Made by a program: the position numbers and the translations under genes. A DNA stretch of 64,000 nucleotides from Bacteroidaceae bacterium. Its GTDB lineage: Bacteria; Bacteroidota; Bacteroidia; Bacteroidales; Bacteroidaceae. The number at the start of each line of letters is the position of its first letter. Position 1 is the first letter of the stretch. The notes under the pieces are model-generated. The model was not told the DNA's origin and did no database searches. It worked only from the letters and a program-made list of their open reading frames with translations. The stretch is from positions 1-64,000 of the forward strand of contig JAFQVS010000078.1 in assembly GCA_017407905.1 (NCBI GenBank), given 5' to 3'. Shown piece after piece: positions 15,517-26,842 of the stretch.

Positions 15517-16863
15517 ATGGAATTTACACTGACAAATTTGGACGCAACCAGCGCTCGTTTGGTTGTGAAAGTGGTTGAGGCCGATTATTCGGCTCAGGTA
15601 GAGAAAACTCTCAAGAATTTCCGTCAAAAGGCCAATATTCCCGGCTTCCGTCCCGGAATGGTGCCTATGGGTCTTATCAAGAAACAGTATGGTACTGCTG
15701 TCAAGGCCGAGGAAATTAACAAGATTCTTCAGCAGAAAATTTTTGAGTATATAAAAGAGAACAACGTCGATATGTTGGGCGAGCCTCTTCCCTGCGAGGA
15801 GCAGCAGAGCACAATCGACTTTGTAAACGGTAAGGAGTTTACTTTTGAGTTCGAGATTGCTCTTGCACCCAAATTCGACGCTACACTCGGCGCCGAGGAT
15901 AAACTCCCCTACTACCGCATACAGCCCACCGACGAGATGATTGACTCGCAGGTGCAGAGCTACGCTCAGCGCTGCGGCGAGTACAAGCAGGTAGAGGCTT
16001 TCGAGAATGGCGATATGCTCAAGGGCCACCTTGTTGAGGCTTGCGAGGGTGGTGTAGATGTACGCGAGGCTGTGCTTATGCCCTCGTATATGAAGAACGA
16101 TGAGCAGAAGGCTCTGTTCGACGGTGCAAAGGTTGACGACGTTATCACATTCAACCCCTTTGCAGCCTACAATGGCAACGAGGCCGAGCTTGCATCGCTT
16201 CTGAAGGTCGAGAAGAGCGACGTTGCTGCTCACAATGGCGACTTTACACTCACAATCACCGAGATTACACGCTTCGTGGCAAGCGAGATTAACCAAAATG
16301 TGTTCGACGCTGCATTCGGCAAGGACGTTGTAACAAACGAGGCCGATTTCCGCGCAAAGATTGCCGAGCAGTTTGCCGAGCGTTTCGAGGTAGAGAGCGA
16401 CTATAAGCTGCTGCTCGACACACGCGCTTATCTTATGGAGCGCATCGGCAAAATGGAATTCCCCGAGGCTCTGTTGCGCCGCATTATGGAGGCCGGTCGT
16501 GCCGAGAAGGATGCTCCCGTGAGCGAGGAGGATTTCCAGAAGAGCCTCACAGAGCTCTCGTGGCACCTTATCAAGGAGCAGCTTGCACGCAAATACGAGA
16601 TTAAGATTAACGACGCCGATGTTCTTGACGTAGCAAAGGCTGCCACACGCGACCAATTTGCACAGTATGGTATGGCCGGCGTACCCGATGATATGCTCGA
16701 AAACTACGCCAAGGAGATGCTTAAGCAGGATAGAACACGCGAGGCACTCATCAACCGCGCCGTTGACGTTAAACTGACTGCTGCCATCAAGGGTGCAGTA
16801 ACCCTTAACGAAGAGACAATTTCTGTTGAGGAATTCAACAAAAAGGTCGCTTCAAACGATTAA
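15517..16863 (+). CDS. tig: Trigger factor
   Basis: A 448-residue ribosome-associated chaperone. The N-terminal ribosome-binding domain has the loop KANIPGFRPGMVPMGLIKKQ near residues 35-54 (family signature GFRxGxxP), followed by a degenerate PPIase-like middle domain and a helical C-terminal chaperone region. As usual in Bacteroidota, the middle domain is weakly similar to FKBP. The frame is open to 15448 but the ATG at 15517 gives the normal start MEFTLTNLDATSAR. It is followed by clpP and clpX, the standard arrangement in many bacteria. Confidence 0.93.
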   Translation: MEFTLTNLDATSARLVVKVVEADYSAQVEKTLKNFRQKANIPGFRPGMVPMGLIKKQYGTAVKAEEINKILQQKIFEYIKENNVDMLGEPLPCEEQQSTIDFVNGKEFTFEFEIALAPKFDATLGAEDKLPYYRIQPTDEMIDSQVQSYAQRCGEYKQVEAFENGDMLKGHLVEACEGGVDVREAVLMPSYMKNDEQKALFDGAKVDDVITFNPFAAYNGNEAELASLLKVEKSDVAAHNGDFTLTITEITRFVASEINQNVFDAAFGKDVVTNEADFRAKIAEQFAERFEVESDYKLLLDTRAYLMERIGKMEFPEALLRRIMEAGRAEKDAPVSEEDFQKSLTELSWHLIKEQLARKYEIKINDADVLDVAKAATRDQFAQYGMAGVPDDMLENYAKEMLKQDRTREALINRAVDVKLTAAIKGAVTLNEETISVEEFNKKVASND

Positions 16864-16886
16864 ATCTATATAAAAGAGAAGCAAAA

Positions 16887-16925
16887 GACCCCTCAATCCG
16901 ACCCGAAAAGTCGGATTGAGAGGTC
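16887..16925 (+). other. Intra-operon hairpin between tig and clpP
   Basis: GACCCCTCAATCCGAC (16887-16902) pairs with GTCGGATTGAGAGGTC (16910-16925), loop CCGAAAA, one mismatch. No T run follows, so it is more likely a partial terminator, RNA processing site or stabiliser that sets tig and clpPX levels apart than a full stop. Confidence 0.65.
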
Positions 16926-16957
16926 TGAATGTATAATAACCTTAAATATCTGAGAGT

Positions 16958-17629
16958 ATGGAGAGAGATGAATTTAAAAAATTTGCCACAAAGCACCTCG
17001 GAATGAATAGTTTGGTGCTTGACGACGTGATTAAGGCACAGGCGCAATATCTGAATCCTTACATCCTTGAGGAGCGTCAACTGAATGTTACGCAGATGGA
17101 TGTTTTTTCGCGCCTAATGATGGACAGAATAATATTCTTGGGTACACAAATTGACGACTACACGGCAAACACCCTTCAGGCACAGCTGCTGTACCTCGAC
17201 TCGGTGGATAATGGTAAGGATATTTCAATCTACATAAATTCGCCCGGCGGCTCGGTTTATGCAGGATTGGGAATATATGACACAATGCAATTTATATCGA
17301 GCGACGTTGCCACAATATGTACGGGAATGGCCGCGTCGATGGCTGCGGTGCTTCTGGTGGCCGGTGCCGAGGGTAAGCGTTCGGCGCTCACTCACAGCCG
17401 CGTGATGATTCACCAGCCGATGGGTGGCGTGCAGGGTCAGGCAAGCGACATTGAAATTACAGCGCGCGAGATTCAGAAACTTAAGAAAGAACTTTACACA
17501 ATTATTGCCGACCACAGCCATCAACCTTACGAAAAAGTGTGGGCTGATGGCGACCGCGACTTCTGGATGACGTCGCAAGAGGCAAAAGAGTATGGAATGA
17601 TTGACCGTGTGCTCACACGTAAGAAATAA
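16958..17629 (+). CDS. clpP: ATP-dependent Clp protease proteolytic subunit
   Basis: A 223-residue serine protease that forms the ClpXP chamber with the following gene. The catalytic Ser127 lies in GMAASMAAVLL, His152 in MIHQPMGG, and the third residue Asp is in DRDFWM near 199-201. The SPGGSVYAG oxyanion segment is at 95-103. The N-terminus is about 25 residues longer than E. coli mature ClpP and may be processed. The gene stands 95 bases after tig and 6 bases before clpX. Confidence 0.97.
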   Translation: MERDEFKKFATKHLGMNSLVLDDVIKAQAQYLNPYILEERQLNVTQMDVFSRLMMDRIIFLGTQIDDYTANTLQAQLLYLDSVDNGKDISIYINSPGGSVYAGLGIYDTMQFISSDVATICTGMAASMAAVLLVAGAEGKRSALTHSRVMIHQPMGGVQGQASDIEITAREIQKLKKELYTIIADHSHQPYEKVWADGDRDFWMTSQEAKEYGMIDRVLTRKK

Positions 17630-17635
17630 CAACAG

Positions 17636-18865
17636 ATGGCCGAAAAACACAACAAAAAAAGATGTAGTTTCTGCGGAAGAAGCGAGGATAAGGTCGAGAT
17701 GCTTATGACGGGCATCGAGGGGTACATCTGCAACAATTGCGTCGAGCAGGCATACGGCATTTTGCGCGAGGAGCAGATGCTGCACTCGGCCCCCGAGTTT
17801 ACTATGACCGAGCTTCCCAAGCCAATAGAGATTAAGGCTTTTCTCGACAATTATGTCATTGGGCAGGACGAGGCAAAATGTGCCCTCGCCGTGTCGGTGT
17901 ATAATCACTATAAACGATTGATGCAGAATGGAAAAGGCGATGAGGTCGAGATAGAGAAGAGTAACATCATAATGGTGGGCAGCACAGGTACGGGTAAGAC
18001 ACTCTTGGCGCGTACAATTGCCCGCCTGCTGAAGGTGCCATTTACGATTGTCGATGCGACGGTGCTCACCGAGGCAGGTTACGTGGGCGAGGATATTGAG
18101 AGCATTCTCACTCGTCTGCTTCAGGTGGCCGACTACAAGGTTGAGGAGGCCGAGAGGGGCATCGTTTTTATCGATGAAATCGACAAAATTGCACGAAAAA
18201 GCGATAATCCCTCGATAACACGCGACGTCAGCGGCGAGGGTGTGCAGCAGGGCCTGTTGAAGCTACTCGAAGGCTCGGTGGTGAACGTGCCGCCTCAGGG
18301 TGGACGCAAGCACCCCGACCAAAAGATGATTCCCGTAAATACAAAGAATATTCTCTTTATTTGCGGTGGAGCATTTGACGGAATCGAGAAGAAGATTGCT
18401 CAGCGACTGAACGCTCACGTCGTCGGGTTCGATTCGGTGCAGAATAAGCTCAATATCGACTCGAAGGATGTGATGAAATATGTAACGCCGCAGGACTTGC
18501 GCTCGTTCGGTCTTATCCCCGAGATTGTGGGCCGTCTGCCGATACTAACCTCGCTGCGTCCGCTCGACCGCGACGCATTGCGAAATATTCTGACAGAGCC
18601 AAAAAACTCCATCATCAAGCAATATGTGAAACTGATGGAAATGGATGGGGTGGAGCTTACGTTCGAGCCCGAGACGCTCGACTTTATTGTCGATAAGGCA
18701 ATTGAGTATAAATTGGGTGCGCGAGGCTTGCGCTCTATCGTCGAGACCATTATGATGGATAAAATGTTCGAGATTCCATCGAGCGACCAAAAAGAGTGCG
18801 TCGTAACAAAGGAGTATGCGGCCGGGCAATTGTCCAAAGGGCTGAGCGCAGGAATTATGGCATAA
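17636..18865 (+). CDS. clpX: ATP-dependent Clp protease ATPase subunit ClpX
   Basis: A 409-residue AAA+ unfoldase. The N-terminal zinc-binding domain uses Cys10, Cys13, Cys32 and Cys35. Walker A GSTGTGKT is at 115-122, Walker B is in [12 protein letters not shown], and the sensor and C-terminal small domain follow with the [11 protein letters not shown] motif. It starts at the ATG six bases after clpP stops, so the two are translated together. A perfect palindromic terminator follows. Confidence 0.97.
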   Translation: MAEKHNKKRCSFCGRSEDKVEMLMTGIEGYICNNCVEQAYGILREEQMLHSAPEFTMTELPKPIEIKAFLDNYVIGQDEAKCALAVSVYNHYKRLMQNGKGDEVEIEKSNIIMVGSTGTGKTLLARTIARLLKVPFTIVDATVLTEAGYVGEDIESILTRLLQVADYKVEEAERGIVFIDEIDKIARKSDNPSITRDVSGEGVQQGLLKLLEGSVVNVPPQGGRKHPDQKMIPVNTKNILFICGGAFDGIEKKIAQRLNAHVVGFDSVQNKLNIDSKDVMKYVTPQDLRSFGLIPEIVGRLPILTSLRPLDRDALRNILTEPKNSIIKQYVKLMEMDGVELTFEPETLDFIVDKAIEYKLGARGLRSIVETIMMDKMFEIPSSDQKECVVTKEYAAGQLSKGLSAGIMA

Positions 18866-18869
18866 AACA

Positions 18870-18909
18870 TAAAAAACAGGAATTTTCCGCGGAAAATTCC
18901 TGTTTTTTG
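18870..18909 (+). terminator. Terminator after clpX
   Basis: Perfect palindrome centred on CCGCGG: ACAGGAATTTTCCGCGG and its complement, followed by TTTTTTG. It starts within 10 bases of the clpX stop codon. Bases 18910-19047 show nothing else. Confidence 0.92.
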
Positions 18910-19047
18910 TACCACTCGGCTGCCGCGTGCGCCCCGAAAAGATGCCAAGCACGGCTCGGATAATACAAATTCTCTGCCGGCCGGGCGCTCTCTCAGACGT
19001 CTGAGAATGCTTTTTTTATCTTATTTTGAAAATATCGCCCAAAAAAT

Positions 19048-19079
19048 TTGTAGGTTTGACAGAGTTGTTTATAACTTTG
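19048..19079 (+). promoter_or_regulatory. Promoter of recQ
   Basis: TTG at 19048-19050 and TAACTTTG at 19072-19079 with a 21-base spacer match the Bacteroidota promoter layout. The recQ ATG is 40 bases downstream. Confidence 0.7.
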
Positions 19080-19119
19080 TTATCTAAATGGAGTTTAATC
19101 AACTATTGTTTCATAATAA

Positions 19120-21291
19120 ATGGCAAAGAAATTAAATTTAACCGATGTTCTTAAGAAGAATTTCGGCTTCGACACGTTCAAAGGCGACCAAGAGGCGGTA
19201 ATCAGAAATCTGCTCGATGGTAAGGATGCCTTTGTGCTGATGCCTACCGGTGGTGGAAAATCGCTGTGCTATCAGCTTCCTTCGCTCATAATGGAGGGTA
19301 CGGCTATCGTTATTTCTCCGCTTATAGCTTTGATGAAGAATCAGGTGGATGCCATTAGAAACCTTAACGAGGAGGATGGCGTTGCCCATTTTTTAAATTC
19401 CTCTCTCAGCAAGCAGGCTATCGAAGAGGTTAAGGCCGATGTGCTGTCGGGCAAGACAAAACTTCTGTATGTGGCTCCCGAGTCTCTTACAAAGGAAGAG
19501 AATGTGGAGTTTCTAAAGTCGATAAAAATATCATTCTATGCGATAGATGAGGCTCACTGTATCTCGGAGTGGGGACACGACTTCCGCCCCGAGTATCGTC
19601 GCATACACCCCATAATGAACGAGATTGGAAAGGCACCCGTCATTGCTCTCACGGCTACGGCGACAACAAAGGTGCGCGACGATATTAAAAAGAATCTGGG
19701 CATTCAGGATGCTCCCGATTTTAAATCGTCGTTCAACCGCCCCAATCTGTACTACGAGGTGCGCCCAAAGACAAAAAATGTCGATAAGGACATTATAAAA
19801 TTCATAAAGTCGAACCCCGGAAAATCGGGTATCATATACTGTCTGAGTCGTAAAAAAGTAGAAGAGCTCACCGAGATTCTGAAAGTAAACGATATTGCAG
19901 CAAAGGCCTATCACGCAGGAATGGACTCGGCTATGCGCTCGCAGACACAGGACGACTTTATAATGGAGAAAATAGATGTTATTGTGGCTACAATAGCATT
20001 TGGAATGGGAATAGATAAGCCCGACGTGCGCTACGTAATACACTACGACATTCCCAAGAGCCTCGAAGGGTATTATCAAGAGACGGGTCGCGCGGGACGC
20101 GACGGCGGCGAGGGACAATGTATCGCCTTCTACAATAATAAAGACCTTCAGAAACTCGAAAAATTCCTCGAAGGCAAGCCTTTGGCCGAGCAATATATCG
20201 GCCGACAGCTGCTGCGCGAGACAACGGCATACGCCGAGTCGTCGGTGTGTCGCCGCAAACTGCTGCTGCACTATTTCGGCGAGTCGTACGAGATTGATAA
20301 TTGCGGCAACTGCGACAACTGTCAGCACCCCAAAAAGAGGGTCGAGGCGCAAGATATGCTCGAAATTGTAATCGAGGCGGTGATTGCGCTGAAAGAGGAC
20401 TTTAAGCCCGAATATGTGATAGATGTATTGTTGGGCAAAGAGACCTCGGATATACTATCGCACAAGCACGAGGAGCTCGAGTGCTTCGGCAGCGGGCAGG
20501 GCGACGATGTCAAGCGTTGGAATGCCGTCATTCGTCAGGCGCTCATCGCGGGCTATCTTGATAAAGACGTCGAGAATTATGGCCTCTTGAAGGTTACAAA
20601 GGAGGGACACGAATTCCTGAAAAAGCCAAAATCGTTCTACATTGTCGAGGATAAGGATTTTGAAGAGGAGGAGACAATTGTGCAGGCGGGAAGCTCGTCG
20701 GCTGCCGACTCGGAGCTATATGCTATGCTAAAGAGCCTCAGAAAGAAGATTGCCAAGCAGCTCGAACTGCCCCCTTACGTCATATTCCAAGACCCCTCAC
20801 TCGAAGCGATGGCAACAACCTATCCCATCACACTCGAGGAGCTTCAGAATATCCCCGGAGTGGGCGCAGGAAAGGCTAAGCGCTACGGCGAGGAGTTTTG
20901 CGCGCTCATCAAGAGACACTGCGAAGAGAACGAGATTGACCGCCCCGAGGACTTCAGGGTGCGCACCGTGGCCATCGGCTCGAAAAATGCCAGCATCATC
21001 GCGGCCATCGACCGAAAAGTGGCCCTCGATGACATTGCAATAAGCAAGGGCATTGAGTTTGACGAGTTGCTCGACGCAATTGAGGCAATTGTCTATTCGG
21101 GTACCGAACTGAACATCGACTACTATTTGCAAAGTGAGATGTACGAAGAAGACCTTGAGGAGATTTACAACTACTTCAAAAACTCGGACACCGACAGCAT
21201 AGAGGCTGCGATAGATGAACTCGGCGGCGACTACGACGAGGAGATGATTCGCTTGGTGCGCATAAAATTCATCTCGGAAATGGCCAATTGA
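19120..21291 (+). CDS. recQ: ATP-dependent DNA helicase RecQ
   Basis: A 723-residue superfamily 2 helicase that unwinds DNA 3' to 5' for recombination repair. Motif I is TGGGKSLCYQLP, motif II DEAHCISEWGHDFRPEYRR, and motif VI QETGRAGRDG. The zinc-binding RQC part has CRRKLLLHYFGE and CGNCDNC. An HRDC domain lies at about 540-620 (LRKKIAKQLELPPYVIFQDPSLE...), followed by a further helical C-terminal region to 723. This longer RecQ form is usual in Bacteroidota. It is transcribed alone; guaB follows after 100 bases. Confidence 0.96.
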   Translation: MAKKLNLTDVLKKNFGFDTFKGDQEAVIRNLLDGKDAFVLMPTGGGKSLCYQLPSLIMEGTAIVISPLIALMKNQVDAIRNLNEEDGVAHFLNSSLSKQAIEEVKADVLSGKTKLLYVAPESLTKEENVEFLKSIKISFYAIDEAHCISEWGHDFRPEYRRIHPIMNEIGKAPVIALTATATTKVRDDIKKNLGIQDAPDFKSSFNRPNLYYEVRPKTKNVDKDIIKFIKSNPGKSGIIYCLSRKKVEELTEILKVNDIAAKAYHAGMDSAMRSQTQDDFIMEKIDVIVATIAFGMGIDKPDVRYVIHYDIPKSLEGYYQETGRAGRDGGEGQCIAFYNNKDLQKLEKFLEGKPLAEQYIGRQLLRETTAYAESSVCRRKLLLHYFGESYEIDNCGNCDNCQHPKKRVEAQDMLEIVIEAVIALKEDFKPEYVIDVLLGKETSDILSHKHEELECFGSGQGDDVKRWNAVIRQALIAGYLDKDVENYGLLKVTKEGHEFLKKPKSFYIVEDKDFEEEETIVQAGSSSAADSELYAMLKSLRKKIAKQLELPPYVIFQDPSLEAMATTYPITLEELQNIPGVGAGKAKRYGEEFCALIKRHCEENEIDRPEDFRVRTVAIGSKNASIIAAIDRKVALDDIAISKGIEFDELLDAIEAIVYSGTELNIDYYLQSEMYEEDLEEIYNYFKNSDTDSIEAAIDELGGDYDEEMIRLVRIKFISEMAN

Positions 21292-21370
21292 TAAAGAATT
21301 AACTTTCCCACGAGTAAAAAACATAAGCCCCGGCACGATATTTTTTACCCGGAACCAAATAACAGAATAA

Positions 21371-22870
<1,500 letters not shown>

Positions 22871-22978
22871 AAAGAGACTGTATAAATGTGCACGCGTGCC
22901 ACAATAATGGGCGGGCTGCTATTGGGGCAGTGTTACAGCCCGGTGGATTGTGCGTCGCATATTTGTGTGATATAATTA

Positions 22979-23017
22979 AGAAGCTGTATCAAAATGAAAA
23001 ATTTTGACACAGCTTCT
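22979..23017 (+). terminator. Terminator-like hairpin after guaB
   Basis: AGAAGCTGTATCAAAAT pairs with ATTTTGACACAGCTTCT around GAAAA, one mismatch. No long T run follows. It lies between guaB and the PpiC gene. Confidence 0.65.
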
Positions 23018-23052
23018 AATCTGCGTAAAAAACAATAAAGTAAAGAGAACAG

Positions 23053-24462
23053 ATGAAAAGAATGTTTGCAGTTGCCTTGTTTGTGCTATCGGCAATCTCC
23101 ATAATGGCGCAAGAGGCCAATCCTGTGCTGATGCGTATAAACGGAAAAGAGGTCAGACGCTCCGAGTTTGAGTATGCGCTCAACAAGAATAATGCCACTT
23201 TGGGCGAGAATCGCAAAGCGGTTAAGGAGTATCTGCCAATGTATATTGATTTTAAGTTGAAGGTGGCCGAGGCCGAGGCTTTGCGCCTTGATACCCTTTC
23301 GAGCTTCGTCGAGGAGCTTGCCAACAACCGTGCGCAGCTTGCCGAGAGTTATCTTATAGACCACGATTACATCGAGAATGAGGCTTATAAGATATATGCC
23401 AAAGATTCGGCGGTGATTGACGGCTTTTTGAAAGTGTCGCACATTTTTATTCCGTTGAAACAGCAGGATGCGCAGGCTGTGGCCGACTCGGTGAAGATGA
23501 TTATGGACAAGGCGTATGCGGCTATCGAGGGGGGCGCCACGATGGAGGCGGCTACCGACCTTATCGGGATGAACAGGGCTATTTTGCAGCCTTTCGAGGT
23601 GGTGCGCGGACAGACCTATCCCGAATTCGAGAATGTGGCATTCTCGCTTCCCGACAGTGCCGTCTCGAAGCCTTTCCGCTCGCCCGTGGGATATCATATT
23701 GTGCAGCGTCTGGGGATGCGTCCCTTCGGACAGTACCGCGACTATCGCGACGTAATTATCTCGATGCTCGAAAAGCGCGGAATACGCAATGTGGCGCGCC
23801 TTATGAAGGGTCGTCAGCTGGCGCGTGAGATGGGCGGAGGTATCACTCCCGAGGCTGCTCTTGCACGCGAGGATAGTCTGCTCGAAACAAAATATCCCGA
23901 GTTTGGCAATCTTATGACCGAGTATTACGATGGACTGCTATTCTTCGAGGTGTCGTCGCGCGAGGTGTGGGACAAGGCATCGAGCGACGAGGCCGGCCTT
24001 ACGAAATTCTTTAAAAAGAATAAGAAAAAGTATAAATTTGAGACTCCGCGCTATCGTGGTGCCGTAATTTATGCCAACAGCGAGCAGGATATTCAGAGGG
24101 CTAAGGAGCTGTTTGCCTCGGCGCCTCAGGATGAGTATCGCCAGATTATGAAGGATAATTTTTATGTCGATTCGGTCTTTACCATCCGCATCGAGATGGG
24201 AATTTTCTCTATCGGCGACAATGGTTGGGTAGATAAAATGGTATTCGGACAGGGCGAGGGCGGCACTATGAAGCGTGGCTTTACGCTTGTGGATGTTGCA
24301 GGCAAAGTGCTCGAAAAACCCGAGACCTATAAGGATGTTAAGGGACACGTTGTCAACGATTATCAGAAATATCTCGAAGAGCGCTGGCTTAAAAAGTTGC
24401 GTAAGAAATTTAAGGTGGAGATTGACGAGGAGGTGCTAAAAACCGTTAATAATCACAAGTGA
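23053..24462 (+). CDS. Periplasmic PpiC-type peptidyl-prolyl isomerase
   Basis: A 469-residue exported chaperone/isomerase. A signal peptide (MKRMFAVALFVLSAISIMAQ) is followed by a SurA-like N-terminal helical region and a parvulin domain at about 131-230 (KVSHIFIPL ... FENVAFSLPDSAVSKPFRSPVGYHIVQ). The C-terminal half has a second, more degenerate PPIase-like region. It probably assists outer membrane protein folding, as do the two similar genes that follow. The three, together with the OstA-like gene, form a block that I know to be conserved in Bacteroidales. Confidence 0.88.
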   Translation: MKRMFAVALFVLSAISIMAQEANPVLMRINGKEVRRSEFEYALNKNNATLGENRKAVKEYLPMYIDFKLKVAEAEALRLDTLSSFVEELANNRAQLAESYLIDHDYIENEAYKIYAKDSAVIDGFLKVSHIFIPLKQQDAQAVADSVKMIMDKAYAAIEGGATMEAATDLIGMNRAILQPFEVVRGQTYPEFENVAFSLPDSAVSKPFRSPVGYHIVQRLGMRPFGQYRDYRDVIISMLEKRGIRNVARLMKGRQLAREMGGGITPEAALAREDSLLETKYPEFGNLMTEYYDGLLFFEVSSREVWDKASSDEAGLTKFFKKNKKKYKFETPRYRGAVIYANSEQDIQRAKELFASAPQDEYRQIMKDNFYVDSVFTIRIEMGIFSIGDNGWVDKMVFGQGEGGTMKRGFTLVDVAGKVLEKPETYKDVKGHVVNDYQKYLEERWLKKLRKKFKVEIDEEVLKTVNNHK

Positions 24463-24476
24463 AACGGTTTATTTAG

Positions 24477-24484
24477 TATCTTTG
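24477..24484 (+). promoter_or_regulatory. -7 element before the chaperone lipoprotein operon
   Basis: TATCTTTG matches TAnnTTTG, 91 bases before the lipoprotein ATG. Just upstream AAACCGTT (24440-24447) pairs with AACGGTTT across the end of the preceding gene, a possible weak terminator. Confidence 0.6.
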
Positions 24485-24575
24485 CGCCGTGTGCAAAAAT
24501 AGACTGCACCTGCTGCCGAGAGTTTAAATTTACTTTTTGCTTCCCGAGTTTGCGCACCTATATAAGTATTAAAGA

Positions 24576-25487
24576 ATGAAGATTGCCAAAATATATACAT
24601 TGCCTCTGCTGCTGTTGGTGGCGCTTGTTGCACTCGCCTCGTGTGAGGGCGAGATTGACCACCGTGGGCGCACGCCTCTGGTGGGCATCGGCAAGGACGT
24701 GCTCTATAAAGAGGACGTGGCGGCACTGTATGTAACGGCACTGCCGACGATTGACAGCACGGCATTTGTAAGGGATTATATGCGACGCTGGCTCGAAGAT
24801 GTGCTATTTTTCAGAATGGCGCAACGCAATGTGCCGAGTGCCGGCGAGGTAGAGCGCTTGGTCGAGAATTATCGTCGGGCGCTGCTCCTTAACATCTATC
24901 AGGAGCGACTGATTGAGCAGCAGCTGCGTCCCACTCTGACACAGGCCGAGATTGACACTTTTTATTACAACAACAGCGAGCTGTTCAAGCTCGAAGAACC
25001 GCTCGTGCAGGGCGTTTTTCTCAAATTGCCCATTGCAGCGCCTCGCATTGCGGCTGTGCGTAAGTGGCTCACAAAGCTCACCCCCGAGGATATTGAGAAT
25101 CTCGAAAAATATAGTATCACAAATGCCGTTACGTACGACTATTTTGTTGATAGCTGGCACTCGCTACCCTCGATAGCCGCAAAAATGCCGCTAACGGTCG
25201 AGGCTCTCGAAAAGAGCATCGAAAAGAGAGAGTTTGTAGAGGTTGCCGACAGCGCCCATCGTTATATGCTCAGCGTGGTAACGATGCTAAAAAAGGGCGA
25301 GAATAAGCCCGTCGAGCTTGCCTCGGACGAGATACACAGTCTGTTGCTCAACTCAATGAAGGCCGATTTCGTGAAACAGGTTAAGCGCGACCTTTACGAC
25401 AAGGCCTTCGACGATGGCAAGATAATTTTTTACGATACAGAATCTTCTGCGATGCTTACAAACGCAGAACAAATTGATAATAAATGA
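24576..25487 (+). CDS. Lipoprotein related to SurA-type chaperones, without an obvious PPIase domain
   Basis: A 303-residue protein with a lipoprotein signal ending LALASC, lipidated Cys23. The helical region about 85-130 (RRALLLNIYQERLIEQQLRP) and TQAEIDTFYYNNSELFKL segment are typical of the peptide-binding part of PpiC/SurA proteins, but I do not see the parvulin core (histidine- and FxxxAFxL-type motifs). It is flanked by two PpiC-domain genes and overlaps the next by 4 bases (ATGA), so it most likely acts as a membrane-anchored chaperone in the same pathway. Function is inferred from context. Confidence 0.75.
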   Translation: MKIAKIYTLPLLLLVALVALASCEGEIDHRGRTPLVGIGKDVLYKEDVAALYVTALPTIDSTAFVRDYMRRWLEDVLFFRMAQRNVPSAGEVERLVENYRRALLLNIYQERLIEQQLRPTLTQAEIDTFYYNNSELFKLEEPLVQGVFLKLPIAAPRIAAVRKWLTKLTPEDIENLEKYSITNAVTYDYFVDSWHSLPSIAAKMPLTVEALEKSIEKREFVEVADSAHRYMLSVVTMLKKGENKPVELASDEIHSLLLNSMKADFVKQVKRDLYDKAFDDGKIIFYDTESSAMLTNAEQIDNK

Positions 25488-26842
25488 GAAAAAGAGTATT
25501 TTTATGCCTGTTGGCAGCCTCGTCCCTGATAGGGCTCAAGGCACAAGATAATATAATTGACCGCGTAGAGTGGGTGGTGGGCGACAAGGCCATCCTGCGC
25601 TCCGAGATTGAGGAGAATGTGAAAATGTGGCTCGCCAACGGACAGAAATTCGAGGGCGACCCCTATTGCGTGGTTGGCGAGGAGCTTGCCGTACAGCAAC
25701 TTTTTCTGCATCAGGCGATGCTCGACAGCGTCGAGGTGAACGAATCGTATGTGATGCAGAGCGTCGATATGAAGATTGAGGAGTATATTCAGGGAATCGG
25801 CTCGCGCGAGAAGATGGAGGAGTATTTTGATATGAAGTCGAGCCTCATACGCGAGAAGCTCTTTGATATGTACCGCAATCAGGGAATGATTGAGACGGTA
25901 AAAGGTAATATCGTGGGCGAGATAAAGGTGTCGCCGGCACTCGTGCGACGCTACTATAATTCGCTGCCACAGGATAGCATTCCTTACATTCAATCGCAGG
26001 TCGAGGTGCAGATTATAACAATGGTGCCCGAGGTTGAGGCCGAGGAAGAGGAGCGCATAAAGAGCGAATTGCGCGACTACACCGAGCGCATAAACAGCGG
26101 CGAGACATCTTTTTCGACACTCGCGCTTTTCTACTCGGAGTGCCCGTCGGCACGCAAGGGTGGCGAGCTCGACTTTATGGCTCGCGCCGAGTTTGACCCC
26201 GATTTTGCAAATGTTGCCTTCAATCTTACCGACCCCAATAAGGTGTCGAAGATTGTAAAGTCGGAGTATGGCTACCACATTATGCAGCTCATCGAGAAGC
26301 GTGGCGACCGCGTAAAAGTGCGCCACATTCTAAAAAAACCGCGCCTCTCGAACGAGAGCATCAAGACAATGATGCTGCGCCTCGATACAGTGGCTCAGGA
26401 GATTGGCCAGCAGAAATATACATTCGAGGAGGCTGCCGAGGTTATCTCGCACGATAAGGAGACACGCAACAACTACGGTCTTATGTATAATAAAGGTACC
26501 GCATCGTCGCGCTTCGAGATGCAAGACCTGCCCGTTGACGTTGCCCGTGTCATCGACGGGATGAAAGTAGGCGAAATTTCGGCGCCCTTTACAATGCGTC
26601 AGAATGGCGATAAGATTGTGTGTGCCATCGTGAAGCTAAAATCGAGGGTCGAGGGCCACAAGGCCAATCTGCGCGACGACTATGAGCGTCTGAAGGATAT
26701 TTACCTCGAAAGAGCAAGCCGCGACAAAATAGAAGAGTGGATAAAAGGTAAGCAAAAAACGACATTCGTGAAGATTAACCGCGATAGTCAGAATTGCGAA
26801 TTTAAATACCCCGGATGGGTCTTTTACGACGATAATAAATGA
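25484..26842 (+). CDS. SurA-like periplasmic chaperone with two parvulin domains
   Basis: A 452-residue exported protein with signal peptide MRKRVFLCLLAASSLIGLKAQ, a SurA N-terminal domain (ILRSEIEENVKMWLANG) and two parvulin-type domains at about 175-270 and 280-385. The first holds CPSARKGGELDFMARAEF and FANVAFNL, the usual PPIase landmarks; the second is weaker. It is expected to escort outer membrane barrel proteins to the Bam complex. It overlaps both neighbours by 4 bases, so the genes are translationally coupled. Confidence 0.88.
   Translation: MRKRVFLCLLAASSLIGLKAQDNIIDRVEWVVGDKAILRSEIEENVKMWLANGQKFEGDPYCVVGEELAVQQLFLHQAMLDSVEVNESYVMQSVDMKIEEYIQGIGSREKMEEYFDMKSSLIREKLFDMYRNQGMIETVKGNIVGEIKVSPALVRRYYNSLPQDSIPYIQSQVEVQIITMVPEVEAEEEERIKSELRDYTERINSGETSFSTLALFYSECPSARKGGELDFMARAEFDPDFANVAFNLTDPNKVSKIVKSEYGYHIMQLIEKRGDRVKVRHILKKPRLSNESIKTMMLRLDTVAQEIGQQKYTFEEAAEVISHDKETRNNYGLMYNKGTASSRFEMQDLPVDVARVIDGMKVGEISAPFTMRQNGDKIVCAIVKLKSRVEGHKANLRDDYERLKDIYLERASRDKIEEWIKGKQKTTFVKINRDSQNCEFKYPGWVFYDDNK

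Noticed and set aside
15517..18865. Possible split or frameshift in tig-clpP-clpX
   Set aside because: All three frames are intact with normal lengths and motifs.
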